Shown in pieces: positions 33,105-45,059 of a stretch of 64,000 nt of DNA. Origin of the DNA: Hygrophila difformis (lineage: Eukaryota > Streptophyta > Magnoliopsida > Lamiales > Acanthaceae). The position numbers were made by a program, and so were the translations under genes. The stretch's first letter is position 1. Each line of letters starts with the position of its first letter. The notes under the pieces are model-generated. The model worked only from the letters and a program-made list of their open reading frames with translations. It made no database searches and was not told the origin of the DNA. The stretch is from the NCBI GenBank assembly GCA_030278955.1, contig JAOANR010000001.1:21927468-21991467 (forward strand), given 5' to 3'.

Positions 33105-33594
33105 TGTTAACCAATAAATTTTGGTGGAATAAATCTCTAGTTTTGATTGATGAATATTGAGAGGATTACAAGAATTGCAGAAGGAAATTACAGGAAATTA
33201 ACGAAATCTGTAAAGGAATAAAATTGCGGAATGAAAATGCAGAAAAGAAATTGCAAAGAATTTAAAGTGCAGAAAGTAAAAAAAAAAAAGTAAAGTGTGG
33301 AGTCCTTCTGGATGAGTTGAGGTGGTCCTTTTGTGATGCCGCTTCAAATATATTTATAGGGAATGACATCAGCCTCCTTAAGTTATAACGCCTCGTAACG
33401 CCTCCACGATCCTCTCCTCTAATGGCGCCTAGTCTTATGATTCCGTGATCCTCTCCAAGGCTTCTTCTGAACGCCGCCTTCTCTATTCCTTGCGATCGTC
33501 TTCATCCAGTTTTACTTGTAGATTGGGCCGGCTACTTGGGCCGATACATATTGGGCCTCAACTTATGGGCTCAAATATTTTTTTGGTGATAACA
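33105..33594 (-). repeat. 5' LTR of E
   Basis: 490 bp, direct repeat of 29686-30173; two extra A residues in the A-run explain the length difference. Confidence 0.95.
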
Positions 33595-33599
33595 CATTC

Positions 33600-33811
33600 T
33601 AAATATTCTGTGGTTTTAATTATCAAAATCAGATATTTATCTATTTTTTTTTCTAAATCTGTCCCTGTTAAAAATTGAATTAACATCTAACAAAAAGTAC
33701 AATATATATGTAAAAGGGTTTAAATAAAAGTCTATACGTAACTTTTCGATAGAAAATGAGGGTTGAAATATTTTAGAGTATATTATATATTAAGATTGAA
33801 ACTGGAAAAAA

Positions 33812-33846
<35 letters not shown>

Positions 33847-33871
33847 GAATAAAAAAATTTGTGTAAATATG
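33600..33871. other. AT-rich spacer with (AAT)n microsatellite
   Basis: No gene. An (AAT/TAA)n tract runs over about 33811-33847. Confidence 0.6.
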
Positions 33872-33889
33872 TAATATAATATCAGTTTA

Positions 33890-34072
33890 TTTTTTAGGTG
33901 AATATCAGGGTATCCCAGGCCTCATTGGACCCAAGACTAATCCCTCGAGGATCGGGTGGGCATTGAAGGGTTGCCTCTCCCAAAGCAGAATTCTGCATAC
34001 ACAAAAGCTCAAACCCGAGACCTTTGCTTAAGCTCCCAAAGCCCCATACCACTCAGGCCAACTGCATTTGAT
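33890..34072 (-). mobile_element. tRNA-derived SINE with perfect 18-bp TSD
   Basis: Flanked by TAATATAATATCAGTTTA at 33872-33889 and 34073-34090. Read on the minus strand it has an A box (TGGCCTGAGTGGT), a B-box-like GGTCTCGGGTTTG, and an A-rich tail after TTCACCT. Complete and little decayed, so probably recent. Confidence 0.9.
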
Positions 34073-34202
34073 TAATATAATATCAGTTTAGAATTTTCAT
34101 AAACGTTTTATATTATGAAATATATTAATTAGTATTAAATATTGAGTTAATATTTAATTGAAATATGTTAGACACCAAAAGCAAAAAATATTCTCTCGAT
34201 TC

Positions 34203-34305
34203 CAATAAAAGATGGATAAAGGGTCGGGTGAGAATCGAATCTCCAACCTATGCTTAGAAGGAGGGGAGATGACCACTGGGGTCAAGACAGATTCCCGCCA
34301 ATTAT
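34203..34305 (-). mobile_element. SINE fragment
   Basis: On the minus strand: A-box-like CCCAGTGGTCAT and B box AGATTCGATTCTC, similar to the heads of the SINEs at 45264 and 50345. The 3' half is missing. TATGTTA occurs on both sides but is too short to be sure of a TSD. Confidence 0.5.
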
Positions 34306-34915
34306 GTTAAATAAGTAGAATAAAAATAAAGATGAAGTTCGTAAAAAATATATATTTAATTATTCTACTAATTTCAACATAATTATTCTACTTATTTAAG
34401 AAATAATATTTCAATATATATATATATATAAATAAAAATTATATAAAATATATATTTAAAATTATACCGTAAGACAATCGAAAATTCTAACTATTTTCTT
34501 TTATATATATATTGATTTATAATTCAGTAATAAAATATACTAATAAAAGATCACTTTTATGAGGAGAAATAAAAAATTCCTTTGACTCTTGCTAAAATCC
34601 TGGAGAATGGAAAGTGCTTACGGTGGAAAATCAAAGTTAAAGTTTTAAAACGGACAGGCGGCGTGCAGTGATTGGTCAAAAAAGATCGTGTCCGAAGGGG
34701 AATAAAAATAAATTAAATACTAGTACTACCCTCCGACGACTAGACGTTATTCTCACGGCAATATTCTCCAAGTGCGGTGTAATAAATTCGCCCATGATTT
34801 TCTCGCCTTTTCTTTTTCACTTTTTTTGTTATCGTTTTCTCTAAATTAATTCACTATAAAAAGAAATACTAATAAATTAACATTTAATCCCTTGGAGTTG
34901 GACCATTTTCCCCTC
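34306..34915. other. AT-rich upstream region of the RING gene
   Basis: No ORF or repeat recognised apart from an (AT)n stretch at about 34415-34430. The last ~200 bp probably contain the promoter of the RING gene. Confidence 0.4.
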
Positions 34916-34923
34916 TATATATA
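34916..34923 (+). promoter_or_regulatory. TATA box of the RING-finger gene
   Basis: TATATATA in CCCCTCTATATATAGTTTGC, a standard plant TATA context. A probable 5' UTR exon follows (about 34950-35007, donor AAG|GTACTG) with acceptor TTGCAG at 35486, so the leader is split by a ~480-bp intron before the ATG at 35609. Confidence 0.6.
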
Positions 34924-35608
34924 GTTTGCTTCCTTGTAGATGATGTTGATAGAGTGGGTGTGAAGATTTGAGATTTCAGAATTTTGGTCTGCAGTAGTTG
35001 GGAAAAGGTACTGTAGCCGTTTCATCTAATTTATGAAGTACTACTTTTCCCACTTTCCTTAGGGCCATGAATTGTGGAAAAATGGTAGTTCCGATTGGCT
35101 TTTCGAGTAGGTGTTTTTTCAGGCATGATGTCAATGCAATTGCATTGTATGCAGAGATGTTTCGAGTTTTGTTGCATTTATATGATTTAATGCATTTGTG
35201 CTCTGTTCGGAATTGAATTTGGGGGTGATTCCAATTGTGATGTTGAGTTGATCAATGTGAATTCTGGAAGTTGCTTTTGGGTTAATTGTCATTGGTCGGA
35301 TGACAAGCTAAGATGGATCTGCAAGTACTAGTACTACTTTTTTCTTTCGGATTTTTCAAGTATTTTAGTTTGGCAAGCATTTTCGAAAATTTTGATGAAT
35401 GTTCTATAGGCGCCATAGTTAAATGTGCTCCTAGCTTGGGTATCTTTTGCAGAAATCATAATTTAAGTTCTCAATGTGTGTTGCAGGAATTTTGGTTTGC
35501 TGTTGGCTTTCTAGTTCCAGTGAAGGTGAAGACGATTTACGTATAGGAAATTTGAAATGTGGATTAACTGAAACGCGCCAGTGATTGTGGTTTGACGCTA
35601 TTAAGACC

Positions 35609-38600
35609 ATGGCAATTGCCGGTTTGCATAATGTATCTGGTTTTGGTTCTTTCTTTGGAGAGCCTCAGACGTCTGTGTCCAATGGGTGGGATGACCAGCC
35701 GAGTAGGCCTACCACGAGGGCGTCCTCTCTCTTGCAAATGTGGCGGGAGCTAGAGGTTAATTGTATGGTGAACCAGTCTCTCAGTTCAAGCAGACGGAGC
35801 AATGTGTCTGAGTCGGATAGCTTAAGTTCTTCCATGTCCCATGGGCGAGTGAGTGACACCGGGCGACAGAGTAGTGTATCTGAGACGGAGTGCTTGAGCA
35901 GTTCTGCATCTGTGGGAAAAGGGAGTGACAATGGCCATGGTATGTCTGAAGATGCAGAGAGAAGGGACAATGAGAAGCGGATTGCAGGTTTCGAGATGGA
36001 GCATGAAGATAGTATTAGTACTATATCTGAGGAATCCAGTTGTTCGATTCATCAATGTTCTAATAGGTTGCAATTAAACCGTCATTCAGGGTCAGAAAAT
36101 GAGTGTAGAGTGGTGAGTGGTGTACGGATGAATGCACAATGGAGAAACAATCAAGGATCAGTCAGAGATGGAGCTGTCGAAGCTGGAACACCACCAATTG
36201 GGCAAGTGCAGGATGGATTGGCTATTACTGGATCTCGAAGATCTATCCGAAGATTGTGTGGTAGGCAGACTCTTCTTGATCTTCTCCTGATGGTTCAGAG
36301 CCAGAGAAAAGGAGAACTTCAGGGTTTGTTGGAGAGGAGGCCAGTCTCGGATTTTGCACATCGCCATCGCATTCAGGTGACTTTTCGTTATAGTATATAG
36401 TTAAATATTTCAGGCTTAGGTTTTAGCTTTAGCATGTTTTTATGACTTGCAGAAGGTAAGCCTTGAGATTCATGTTGAATCAGCTAATTTGTAGTACTTC
36501 GTTGCAGGCTCTGCTAAGAGGCAGATTCTTGAGAAATGAAAGACTTGTCATGGACAAGAGACCTTCTGTGGCTGCTTCTGAACTGGGCTTGCTAAGGCAA
36601 AGGAATTCAGTTTCTTGCCTCAGGTATTCTTTTATCGAGTGCATCCTCCCAATGTTAGGTTTTAGATGTTGGCTTTCTCTGCCATTTTATTCTAATCTCA
36701 TTAGAGTAACACCATTTTATGGCAATCTAGGGAAGAGTTCCTTTCCAAATTGGATAGTTTGGCTTCCACTTCCGCTAATACTGTTGAATTGGATGCCTCT
36801 TCTGACAATGCAAGCAGTGCTATATCAGAGACAGTATACAGGCGAAGGGACTCGACTAGGATTCGTAAATCATCAGACTCGAACACTGATGCAGAAGAAA
36901 AAAGTAGTCATCATGAACTTGAAGCACAAATGGCTGAAGTAGGCTACATGGATTTGCACAATGATGGTGGTGAGCAAGATGTACCAGTTGATCTTGTAAC
37001 TGCTGCTCACAGCCGAGAGGACCAAATTTTGGACAGTGAGACAGCAGAACAAGAATCATATGCCTATCCTGGTGATATCAGTAATGGACATGCTGAAGAG
37101 ATCAATACAGCAATCACAAATGAATCAATACTAGAAAGTGAGGATCCAAATAGCATTGAATCCCATGGAGTACCTGATGAACTTTATGAATTAGGAAGCT
37201 GTGCCAGTTACGCTTATGAAGAAGTCGGTCAATCTGTTGGCTTCGAGCAAGGCGTGTATGAACAATTTGATCCGCAAGATCGTTCAGCACAAGTATATGG
37301 GTCTCAGGAGTCCATAACGGATATTGAAGATAGCACATGGCAACAGCTGAATATTGTTGCATTTACTGGATCAGTGGATGGTAGTAGTGAACAAATGGAT
37401 AGAAGTTGGGAGGATACCTCTTCGAATCAATTGTTTCAGGAAATATCTTATAACAATGATGCGGAACACAACGCAATGCAAGATCGAATGAAAATTGGAC
37501 AGGCCACGATCTGCAAGAAGCTATTGATAGCTGGCTGGATATACCTTCTGCTCAGGTCGGAACATCGACATTTTATTTTCAAGATAATGAAAATTCGCAA
37601 AGTATGGAACTTCGGGAGCTCTTCAGTCGGTATGCAAAGTCACTACACTTGATTGATTTTCTTCACCAAATTGATGCTCACTATTTATGATTTTCTTCCT
37701 GATGCAGGAGACAAGTATCCAGCCTTCTTGAGAGTGGTTTCCGTCAGAGTTTAGACCAGGTGCTCCAATCACATGTGCAAAGGCTCAGTCATGTTCTTGA
37801 GAATTGGGAACTGGACAATACCTCATCTCCGAACCGTGTTGAACAAGAACAAGGACAGCAAAATATTGATCAAGCTTTCCCCCCATCAAGTGTTACAGAT
37901 GATGATCCATTTGTTACTACTACTACCACACTTGATACTGCATTTCAGCCACTTTGGGAGGAAGGTTTGCAGAATGAAAATTTGCCTCATCACACATCAA
38001 ATCATCTTTTGGGAACGGTAATTTCCCTCAGTTCCTTGACCTTAAACTGGACTGATAAGTTCTCATATTTAATTTGATGCCTTCTTGTTCAGAATTCAAA
38101 ATCCGATTCCTCTTCGAGTGAAAATTAAATGAGTGCGACAAAATATGAGTTTCCTGTGATGCATCAATTATTTCGGTTGCTAAAACTATTTTGCCCTGAT
38201 TGTTAGCTCATCATCATCTGGTTTTGCTTATGCCTGTTAGGAATTTGAGGTAATCAATGAGTTGAGAATTGACATGGCTAGACTTCAGCTGAGGATGAAC
38301 AACATGCAGAGTATGCTGGAAGAATGTATTGGCATGCAAAGAGAGTTGCAGCGGTCAGTACGGCAAGAGGTTTCTGCTGCATTAAACCGATCAATCCCTA
38401 CTTCAGGTATGTTTCCAGCTTCATGCCATTAGCCGCTTTATATAGATCAGAGTATTTGGTTTCTTTGGATCTGAGTCATCACTCATCACTCAAGTTTACA
38501 TACAGCACTATTTCCTATCTATAACTTGACCATTTTGCATTGACAACATCAGATGCTGGTGCAGATTCTTCTAAAGGAAGTATGCTCCGTGAAGAAATTT

Positions 38601-39200
38601 CATGGGACTATGTAAGGAGAGGAATATGCTGCTTATGTTGTGATAGCAAGATTGATTCATTGTTATACAGGTAATTATTGTGTTTATAGATAATTGCTAA
38701 GAATTTGGTATAGCTTACACATTTAGAGGTTTAATTTGGGAATAACAAATGCATTTATTCTTTCTAGCCAATTTTAATGTTGTCTTAGCAATATTTTCCA
38801 TCCGAAAAGGTCAATGTTATCCTGTGATACATTTTTACTCGATGTCCTAGGAGTTGAAGACTTGAAGTGAGCAATAACTACTTGAGTCTTCAGATCAAAC
38901 ATTGATATTTGTTATGGTCTAAAGCCTAAATTGAAGTGTTTATCCATTGAATTCTCAAAAATACGTTGCGAAAGAAAACTACATCCATCCATTCATTCTG
39001 CAATGTTTGATAATCTGTCCAAACTGGTGGTACGTCAGGAATGAAAAGAATAGAAAAATAACTGCTACTCTCTTTTCTTCAGATGCGGCCACATGTGCAG
39101 CTGCTCAAAGTGTTCAGAAAAATTGGTCCAGGATAAGGGAAAGTGTCCGATGTGCCGGGCACCTGCAGTTGAAGCTGTTAGAGCTTATTTTACCCCGTAG
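35609..39200 (+). CDS. RING-HC finger E3 ubiquitin ligase-like gene, 7 coding exons, one frame break
   Basis: Predicted cytosolic/nuclear ubiquitin-protein ligase of a plant family with a long disordered body and C-terminal RING. Exons: 35609-36376, 36508-36623, 36731-37629, 37708-38017, 38241-38406, 38553-38670, 39083-39200; all introns GT-AG. N-terminus M-A-I-A-G-L, then [14 protein letters not shown], a family hallmark; M-E-L-R-E-L-F-S-R and a glutamine-rich coiled coil ([15 protein letters not shown]) precede the [23 protein letters not shown], a complete C3HC4. Exons total 2495 nt, one short of a multiple of three. The frame changes inside exon 3 between about 37455 and 37495, where the sequence continues sensibly in another frame. 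Either a sequencing/assembly indel or a recent null mutation. If the frame is real the protein ends early and loses the RING. Intact length would be about 831 residues. Confidence 0.85.
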
Positions 39201-40515
39201 TGGGAGAACAAAATTAACATCGAAATAGCATATGGTTGGTATGGCTCAGGAGTCGGGCCTTTTTTCCTGGAGTTCCTCCAGGTAATCAAGTTCTTCACTT
39301 CTTCCCTCGAGTTCCTCCAGGTAATCAAGTTCTTCACTTCTTCCCTCTTATCCATATTCGAGCAATATGTTTTACATAAATAGTGCTTTCAATGTGGTAA
39401 AGATTGTTGTGTTGTTCCTCAGTTTTTACAGATGGTACCTAAAGTGGCAATAATACATACTGTGGATTTGCCGCGTCTGATTGATGTATTGTCAGCAAAT
39501 TGTTTTTCTCTCGTGGCAGGAACTTCTGCTCACCGTCATTGCTGCTATGCTAAACAGAATTAATACTGATTTATCTGCATGAGAAAATTGAAGTTATTGG
39601 TTATTATTGGCGATGGCTTCGTTGTGAATAAAGTTTTCGAAAGGAATGCTGAGACACCAAGAGCAGGCTTGATGAAGAAGACGAAATTGGCTGCCTGTCG
39701 CCCATGGGTTTGTTTATTAAGAATGATTGAACTCTTGAGTCTTGAAACAAGTGAATTTTTTCTGCAGTCATTTATGTATACATAACATAAACAAATTATG
39801 AGAAATGCTGTGCATTTTTTTCTGTTATTGTATATATGAAAGAAAATGTATTGGTTGGCATTGACAAATGAAGGTATTTAATTTAATTTATCCCTTGAAC
39901 ATCAAATTAGATGTCCAATTGGAGCCATATTGAAGCTTGGATTTCTTGTGAAATTTGGATTGTTTGGAATCCTATAGTTTTTGGACAAACCAAGAGTTTT
40001 TTTTGTCTCTTAGGAGTCCAAGAGTAACTTGGGGATCCGCAAATCAACATGATGTTTTTTTTTTTTTTTTTTTTTTTTTTTCTCATGCATACCAAGACTT
40101 CTCAAGGGTAACCCATCATAGAATAATGAATGATACCTCGTCGAATTTTGGGCTGAGTATGATTCCTGAGATGTATTTGTTGGCTGTAGGGCAATGTTCA
40201 TTTCTAATTGGTTGCGTACCAGTTGGTATGATACTTCTTCCTATATGGAGTATGTAATTTCACTTCTACTCCTATTATGATCCGTTTCTTGCTGGCTTTG
40301 GCTTGAGGATTTTGTACATGTCCTGGGTTGATTTTGAAATGTGTAATACTGGGCAACAGCAGCAAAAGTCCTTGAGGCCAGTGAATACTGCCATCAGCTA
40401 ACATATACAGTATATAATATTAAAAATGTGTATGTAATTCTTTAATGCTTTTTTTATCCTTTTTCCTAGATAGTGCCAAAATGGCAATTTTGTAATTACA
40501 TTAGGTTTTATTGGT
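39201..40515 (+). other. 3' flank of the RING gene
   Basis: Likely 3' UTR to about 39640-39790, with AATAAAG at 39628. Contains a perfect 39-bp tandem duplication (39270-39308, 39309-39347) and a 27-base T run (40055-40081). No further gene seen. Confidence 0.55.
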
Positions 40516-40523
40516 ATATATTC

Positions 40524-41682
40524 TAGGGGTGTCAATTTGGACACAAACCCGAGAAAACGAACCCGACCGATACGAAAAATTTCAGGTTTGGGTTTAGTCA
40601 TTTTGGGTTTTTTTCAAATCAGATCGACCCGATACCCGGCCTGAAATATTATACCACCTGCTAGGGGTGAAAGCGGTACGGTAAATATCCGACCAATCCG
40701 ATGCCGTATCCGATTATATTCGAATCTGAATCCGTATCTGACTATCCGGCTGGATACCGCATCCGTCTTATTAAAATCCGAATCCGTATTTTAATATCCG
40801 AATTCGTATTCGTATTCGAAAACATTTAACCGTATCCGAAAATATCCGACCGTATCCGAAAATTGATAGGATATTATCCGGATTTTAAATATGGATATCC
40901 GAATATATTAATATATTATGATTTATTTATTAAAAATTATCAATAATTATAAAAAAAAAAAATCAAATTATCCGATAATTTTTATAAAAATTATCAAATT
41001 TTCAAAAAAGATTATAAAAAATTATCCGATAAATTATATCTGATTGAATCTGTATCCGTCATGTATCCGTATACTCTTGGAAAGAGAGAATATCATCGCG
41101 TGCTGAATGGAGAGCGTGGTAAATGTTTTGACTTAACTTCCCATTGCTCTATCTCCGATAGCCTATTCTATGAATTGGAATTCTAATGTTACGATTTTCC
41201 GCTTCCACCTGGTCTGTTCCTGTACTCAGAGGGACTTCCCGAATGACTGTACCGAGGAATTCAACCGTACTCCGTGCAGCTATTGTGTTGATCCTGCAGA
41301 GTCTACCCAAAGGTTCAGAGACGACCCGTAATCCGAAATATCCGAAACCGTATTCGTATCCGGCTCATCCGTATTCGATTCCGAATTTGGGAAAAAAAAT
41401 ATAGATAATATTTGTATCCAACACTATCCGATCGTATCTATACCGTTTTCATCCCTACCACTTGCTCAATCTGACACGAACACGACCGAAACCTGAAATT
41501 GTATCAATTTTGGCCTATAACCCGAAAAAACGAATCCGGACGACATGAAAAATTTCAGATTTGGGTTTGGTCATTTTGGGTTTTTTTCCGAAATCAGGTC
41601 GACCCGAAACCCGACCTGAAATATTATACAACATGATCAACCCGACACGAACACGGTCCGAAACCTGAAATTGACAGCCTTA
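40524..41682. mobile_element. Non-autonomous hAT element (outer)
   Basis: TIRs TAGGGGTGTCAATTT and, inverted at the right end, TAAGGCTGTCAATTT; perfect 8-bp TSD atatattc (40516-40523, 41683-41690). Subterminal regions are filled with CGAACCCGA/ TTTGGGTT-type repeats. No transposase. Contains the second hAT element. Confidence 0.85.
40662..41457. mobile_element. Non-autonomous hAT element nested in the first
   Basis: TIRs TAGGGGTGAAAGCGGTA / TAGGGATGAAAACGGTA, TSD ccacctgc and ccacttgc (40654-40661, 41458-41465; one mismatch). Both arms are dense in TATCCGAATCCGTAT repeats. A central segment (about 41075-41330) lacks these repeats and looks like foreign cargo. Confidence 0.83.
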
Positions 41683-41690
41683 ATATATTC

Positions 41691-42073
41691 CCCTACGTAA
41701 AGCCCTTTTCGTGTGAACAAAATTGGAATATTTCCCAATTCTGTTGCGCCGTAATTACATTTTATCATGATATCAGAGCATGACTGGGTTCCTGTGCTGG
41801 GGAAGCATGTACTGGAATGATTTTCATCCCTTAGATGAAAGATTGAAACATTGGTTTACATTAGTTGTGGGGATAATTGTGTCTTTTCCCTTGTTCATGA
41901 ATGTAAATAATAAAGAATTGGACTGCATTATCATCACTTTTTTTCTTTTGAATATGCAATTTTGAATTATTATTTTTTAGTACTCCTATCACACATCCTA
42001 ACATATGCAAACTAAACATTCTCTTTTATAATATTACACATTTTATTTTCTAATAGTAATCATTCGGAAGTTG
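41691..42073. other. Spacer, no gene recognised
   Basis: Includes TGATATCAGAGCATGAC at about 41768, similar to an initiator-tRNA PBS, but no LTR can be seen next to it. Confidence 0.4.
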
Positions 42074-42725
42074 TTAGGGTGTGACTAACCAATATGACTT
42101 GATGTATTGCGGCGTTTCCTCACCGTTAATTAACTTTTTAAATCAACGGATGAGATGAACTGGAAGATTAAAAAGGTAATTTTTCCATATTACTCCAAAA
42201 TGTATTTTAGTACATTTCAGCGACAATGTATATACATTTCAGCGATGTTGAGTAATAGTGACGCGCTATAATATGTTTCAGCGATAGACATAGTGTTTTC
42301 AGCGACGACTTCTATGTATTTCAGCGACGTCTTATTGTATATTTCAGCGACATGTTATAGTATATTTCAGCGACTTCACAAAATTTTAAATCCCAATTTT
42401 TTGGTTTAATATATTTCAGCGACAGCGACGAGCTGTGTGTAGTTCAACGATAGACTATATAATATTTTAGCGACATGTCATAGTATTTTTCAGCGACGAG
42501 CTGTGTGTATTTCAGCAATGACAGGTGGACTATATAATATTTCAGCGATATACCCTAGTATTTTTCAACGATAATCTTGTGTGTATTTTTCAACGACTTG
42601 ATGTTATACATTTTTCGGACAACTTTATCCTTTTTCATTTTGAACCGTTGGATTTAAATAAACGGTTGGATTTTGTGCCTTGATGTGTTGTGGTTCTGAT
42701 TGATTGCACCATAACTATACCCTAA
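42074..42725. mobile_element. MITE-like element with TTCAGCGAC minisatellite
   Basis: Inverted ends: TTAGGGTGTGACTAACC on the left and TTAGGGTATAGTTATGG inverted on the right, with shared ACTTGATGTATTGCGG / ACACATCAAGGCAC-type and AAATCAACGG blocks further in. The interior (about 42215-42610) has some 15 copies of TTTCAGCGA(C/T) spaced 22-50 bp. TCATTCGG / TCATTCTG near both ends might be the TSD, but the exact ends are unsure. No ORF. Confidence 0.6.
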
Positions 42726-42769
42726 TCATTCTGTTTTTTTTAGTAATAACCATTCTATTTTCTAATATC

Positions 42770-43140
42770 ACACATTAATATGTAAACATTCCATTTTTTT
42801 TAACATTATGTTTTCTAGTAGTACCATTTTGTTTTCTAATATTGAACATTCCGTCGTATGCAAAAAAAATTAATAGGTAAACATTTTGTTTACTAGTAGT
42901 AACCATTCTCTTTTATAGTAGTAGACATTTTATTTTCTAATATTGTATATTCTGTCGTATGCAAAAAAAATTAATAGTAAACATTCTGTTTACGAGTAGT
43001 AACCATCTAGTGGACATTATGTTTTCTAATATTGTAAATTCTGTCGTACGCAAGAAAAAAAAATTATAAAATAATATTAAACATTCTGTTTACTAGTAGT
43101 AACCATTATGTTTTCTAATATTGTACACTCTATTTTTTTT
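42770..43140. repeat. Tandem repeat of ~100 bp, about three and a half copies
   Basis: Each copy includes TAAACATTCTGTTTAC, AGTAGTAACC, TTTTCTAATATTGTA and TTCTGTCGTATGCAA in the same order. Copies have diverged by substitutions and short deletions. Confidence 0.7.
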
Positions 43141-45059
43141 TACGTATTGCACGCAATATGATATTAATTTTAAATAGAATCTCACTAGTCTCTGTGATTT
43201 CTTATTCTCTCAATCATTATTATTGACAGTATAATTGTAACACCTCCATTTTCCCTGAGGGAAAACAGCGGAAGCATATAACGGGAAAAGAGCGGGGGGC
43301 TATCGCCACGTATTCTGGTCCGCCCGAAATACGCTAAGGCTAGAATAACTATTACAGCTGAATGTATATGCTAACCACGTTCCGGACAAGCTAGCATATA
43401 ATTCGCAAAGAAGCTTATAATACTGTGAAGAGTACAAAATAAGCTTAATAAAAATGGTTGGATTTTACAACCAAAACGGAGGAACTCATTCCTCAAGAAG
43501 CTCAACGATAGAAATGGAATAAATTCCATGGGAGTTTTTATTTATAAAGGGTTGTCTATCTCATATTCAAAAATACTGTTAAACGCGCAGTGCATAGCTT
43601 AAAACAGTATGGCACATATACTTTCATAATGGAATAGGATCCAAAGATTTGTTCATGCTTGAGAAATCATTATCTATGCCAAGTAATAAATTTTTCTATC
43701 CCAAGAGGGATTTAAAATATACTTTTCGTACAAAACACCCCAAACCGTGCCCGTGCATTGATGCCTTGCTGATTTTATGACCTGGAAGGAAACGGTGAAA
43801 AGTGTAGAGTCAGTGAAAACAATCGCTGAGTAAGTAGACGTTTACTCCCGGAGGAGATAGGGTTGCAGAAATAATTTAAAAACAACAGTTATGGTAATTG
43901 TATGCTAAAAACGAGAATTAATTTATGCACGGATAAAATCCATATAAATCTAGTCCCGTGAAAAGATAATATGACCCTATGCGTTACCAAGAAATAAATT
44001 TCTCAGCCAACATTATGTGCAGGTTCCCTGTTGTAGGGCCCAGGTCTAACATACATTCAAGGGTTGTGGCGGAGGTAAGAAATTCCCTCAGACCACGTGG
44101 AACCCAACCATGGCATGGCGCCAGTTTCCAACAGTCCCCGAATGGCATGCGCCGCACGCAAACGGCGGAGGTGGCGTTGACCGACCCAGTAGCGTAGACC
44201 CACCCCGTAACAATGAGCTCCAAAAATTCATGAGATTTTATTAATAATTCAGGAACTATAAAGTACAGTAAAATTGCATACCAATAATCCGAAAAAGTAG
44301 TAGGGAGCTATAAGTATAAATTTAATAAGTAATAAAACGGTTTTCTTGAAATTTATGCTTAAGCTAAACAATTTTTGGGCTTACTCCAAAGAGTAAAAAT
44401 CTACTTCAGTAACCGTGGATGGAATAGACATGACACACGCACGGCCTACGAGCAGATATTCCCTTACAGCTATTTGACTAGCAAAAATTAAATATTCGCT
44501 AAGTATGCTATAATAATATCTAAATAGAAATAATAACCATAAATTTCCAACTTAATAAATCTTACCCGAGCACTATCACGAACTAGCTATCTGTAATAAC
44601 TCTTTCCGAGCTCTAATACTCATTTGGAACAAGCAGCAAAAATCCCACTCAAAATCTCGACTACTAAAATATCTCTACAATGCTATATAAAATCCTACAA
44701 CACTAAACTAAACTAAGTAATTGAAATAGTAGAAACCAAAAATATTAAAGCTGAGAAAACAAGAATAGAGTGTGAAATTGGAGAGTGAAATGGGCGTGAG
44801 AAAAGAAGGAAGGGGGAAATGCGTGCAAAATGGGCTGATGGACGGAGTTTAAATAGGCAAAACTTGGTTGTAATAAACAAGTTATCCCCAATTTTTTTCC
44901 AGCCCATTGCTGTCCAATTTTCCTTTTTTCCCTTCAGCATTTATTGCGTCTGGTTTCCCTGGTCAAAAGCTGCCCTATTCCCCTTTGAGATTATTTTGTT
45001 TGTCTCTTTCCCCCTCCCACTCTACAGAACTACATGTATTTTCTTTCATCCTTTAATGG

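Larger units (their letters stand above)
29686..33594 (-). mobile_element. Element E: TR-GAG-type non-autonomous LTR retrotransposon
   Basis: 3909 bp, TGTTAACCA...TGATAACA ends, perfect TSD cattc (29681-29685, 33595-33599). LTRs are 29686-30173 and 33105-33594 and nearly identical (a few base and A-run differences). PBS, gag and polypurine tract (AAGGGGGGCATC, 30174-30185) all point to the minus strand. The only coding region is Gag. Size and content match the TR-GAG class described in plants. Confidence 0.93.

Noticed and set aside
36701..37362. Minus-strand ORFs across the RING gene
   Set aside because: Antisense shadows of exon 3; the plus strand has conserved splice sites and a complete RING finger.
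40055..40081. Poly(T) run as the tail of a minus-strand SINE or LINE
   Set aside because: No A/B boxes, RT fragment or TSD next to it.
41768..41784. Primer-binding site TGATATCAGAGCATGAC
   Set aside because: No LTR end, TSD or retroelement body could be found on either side.
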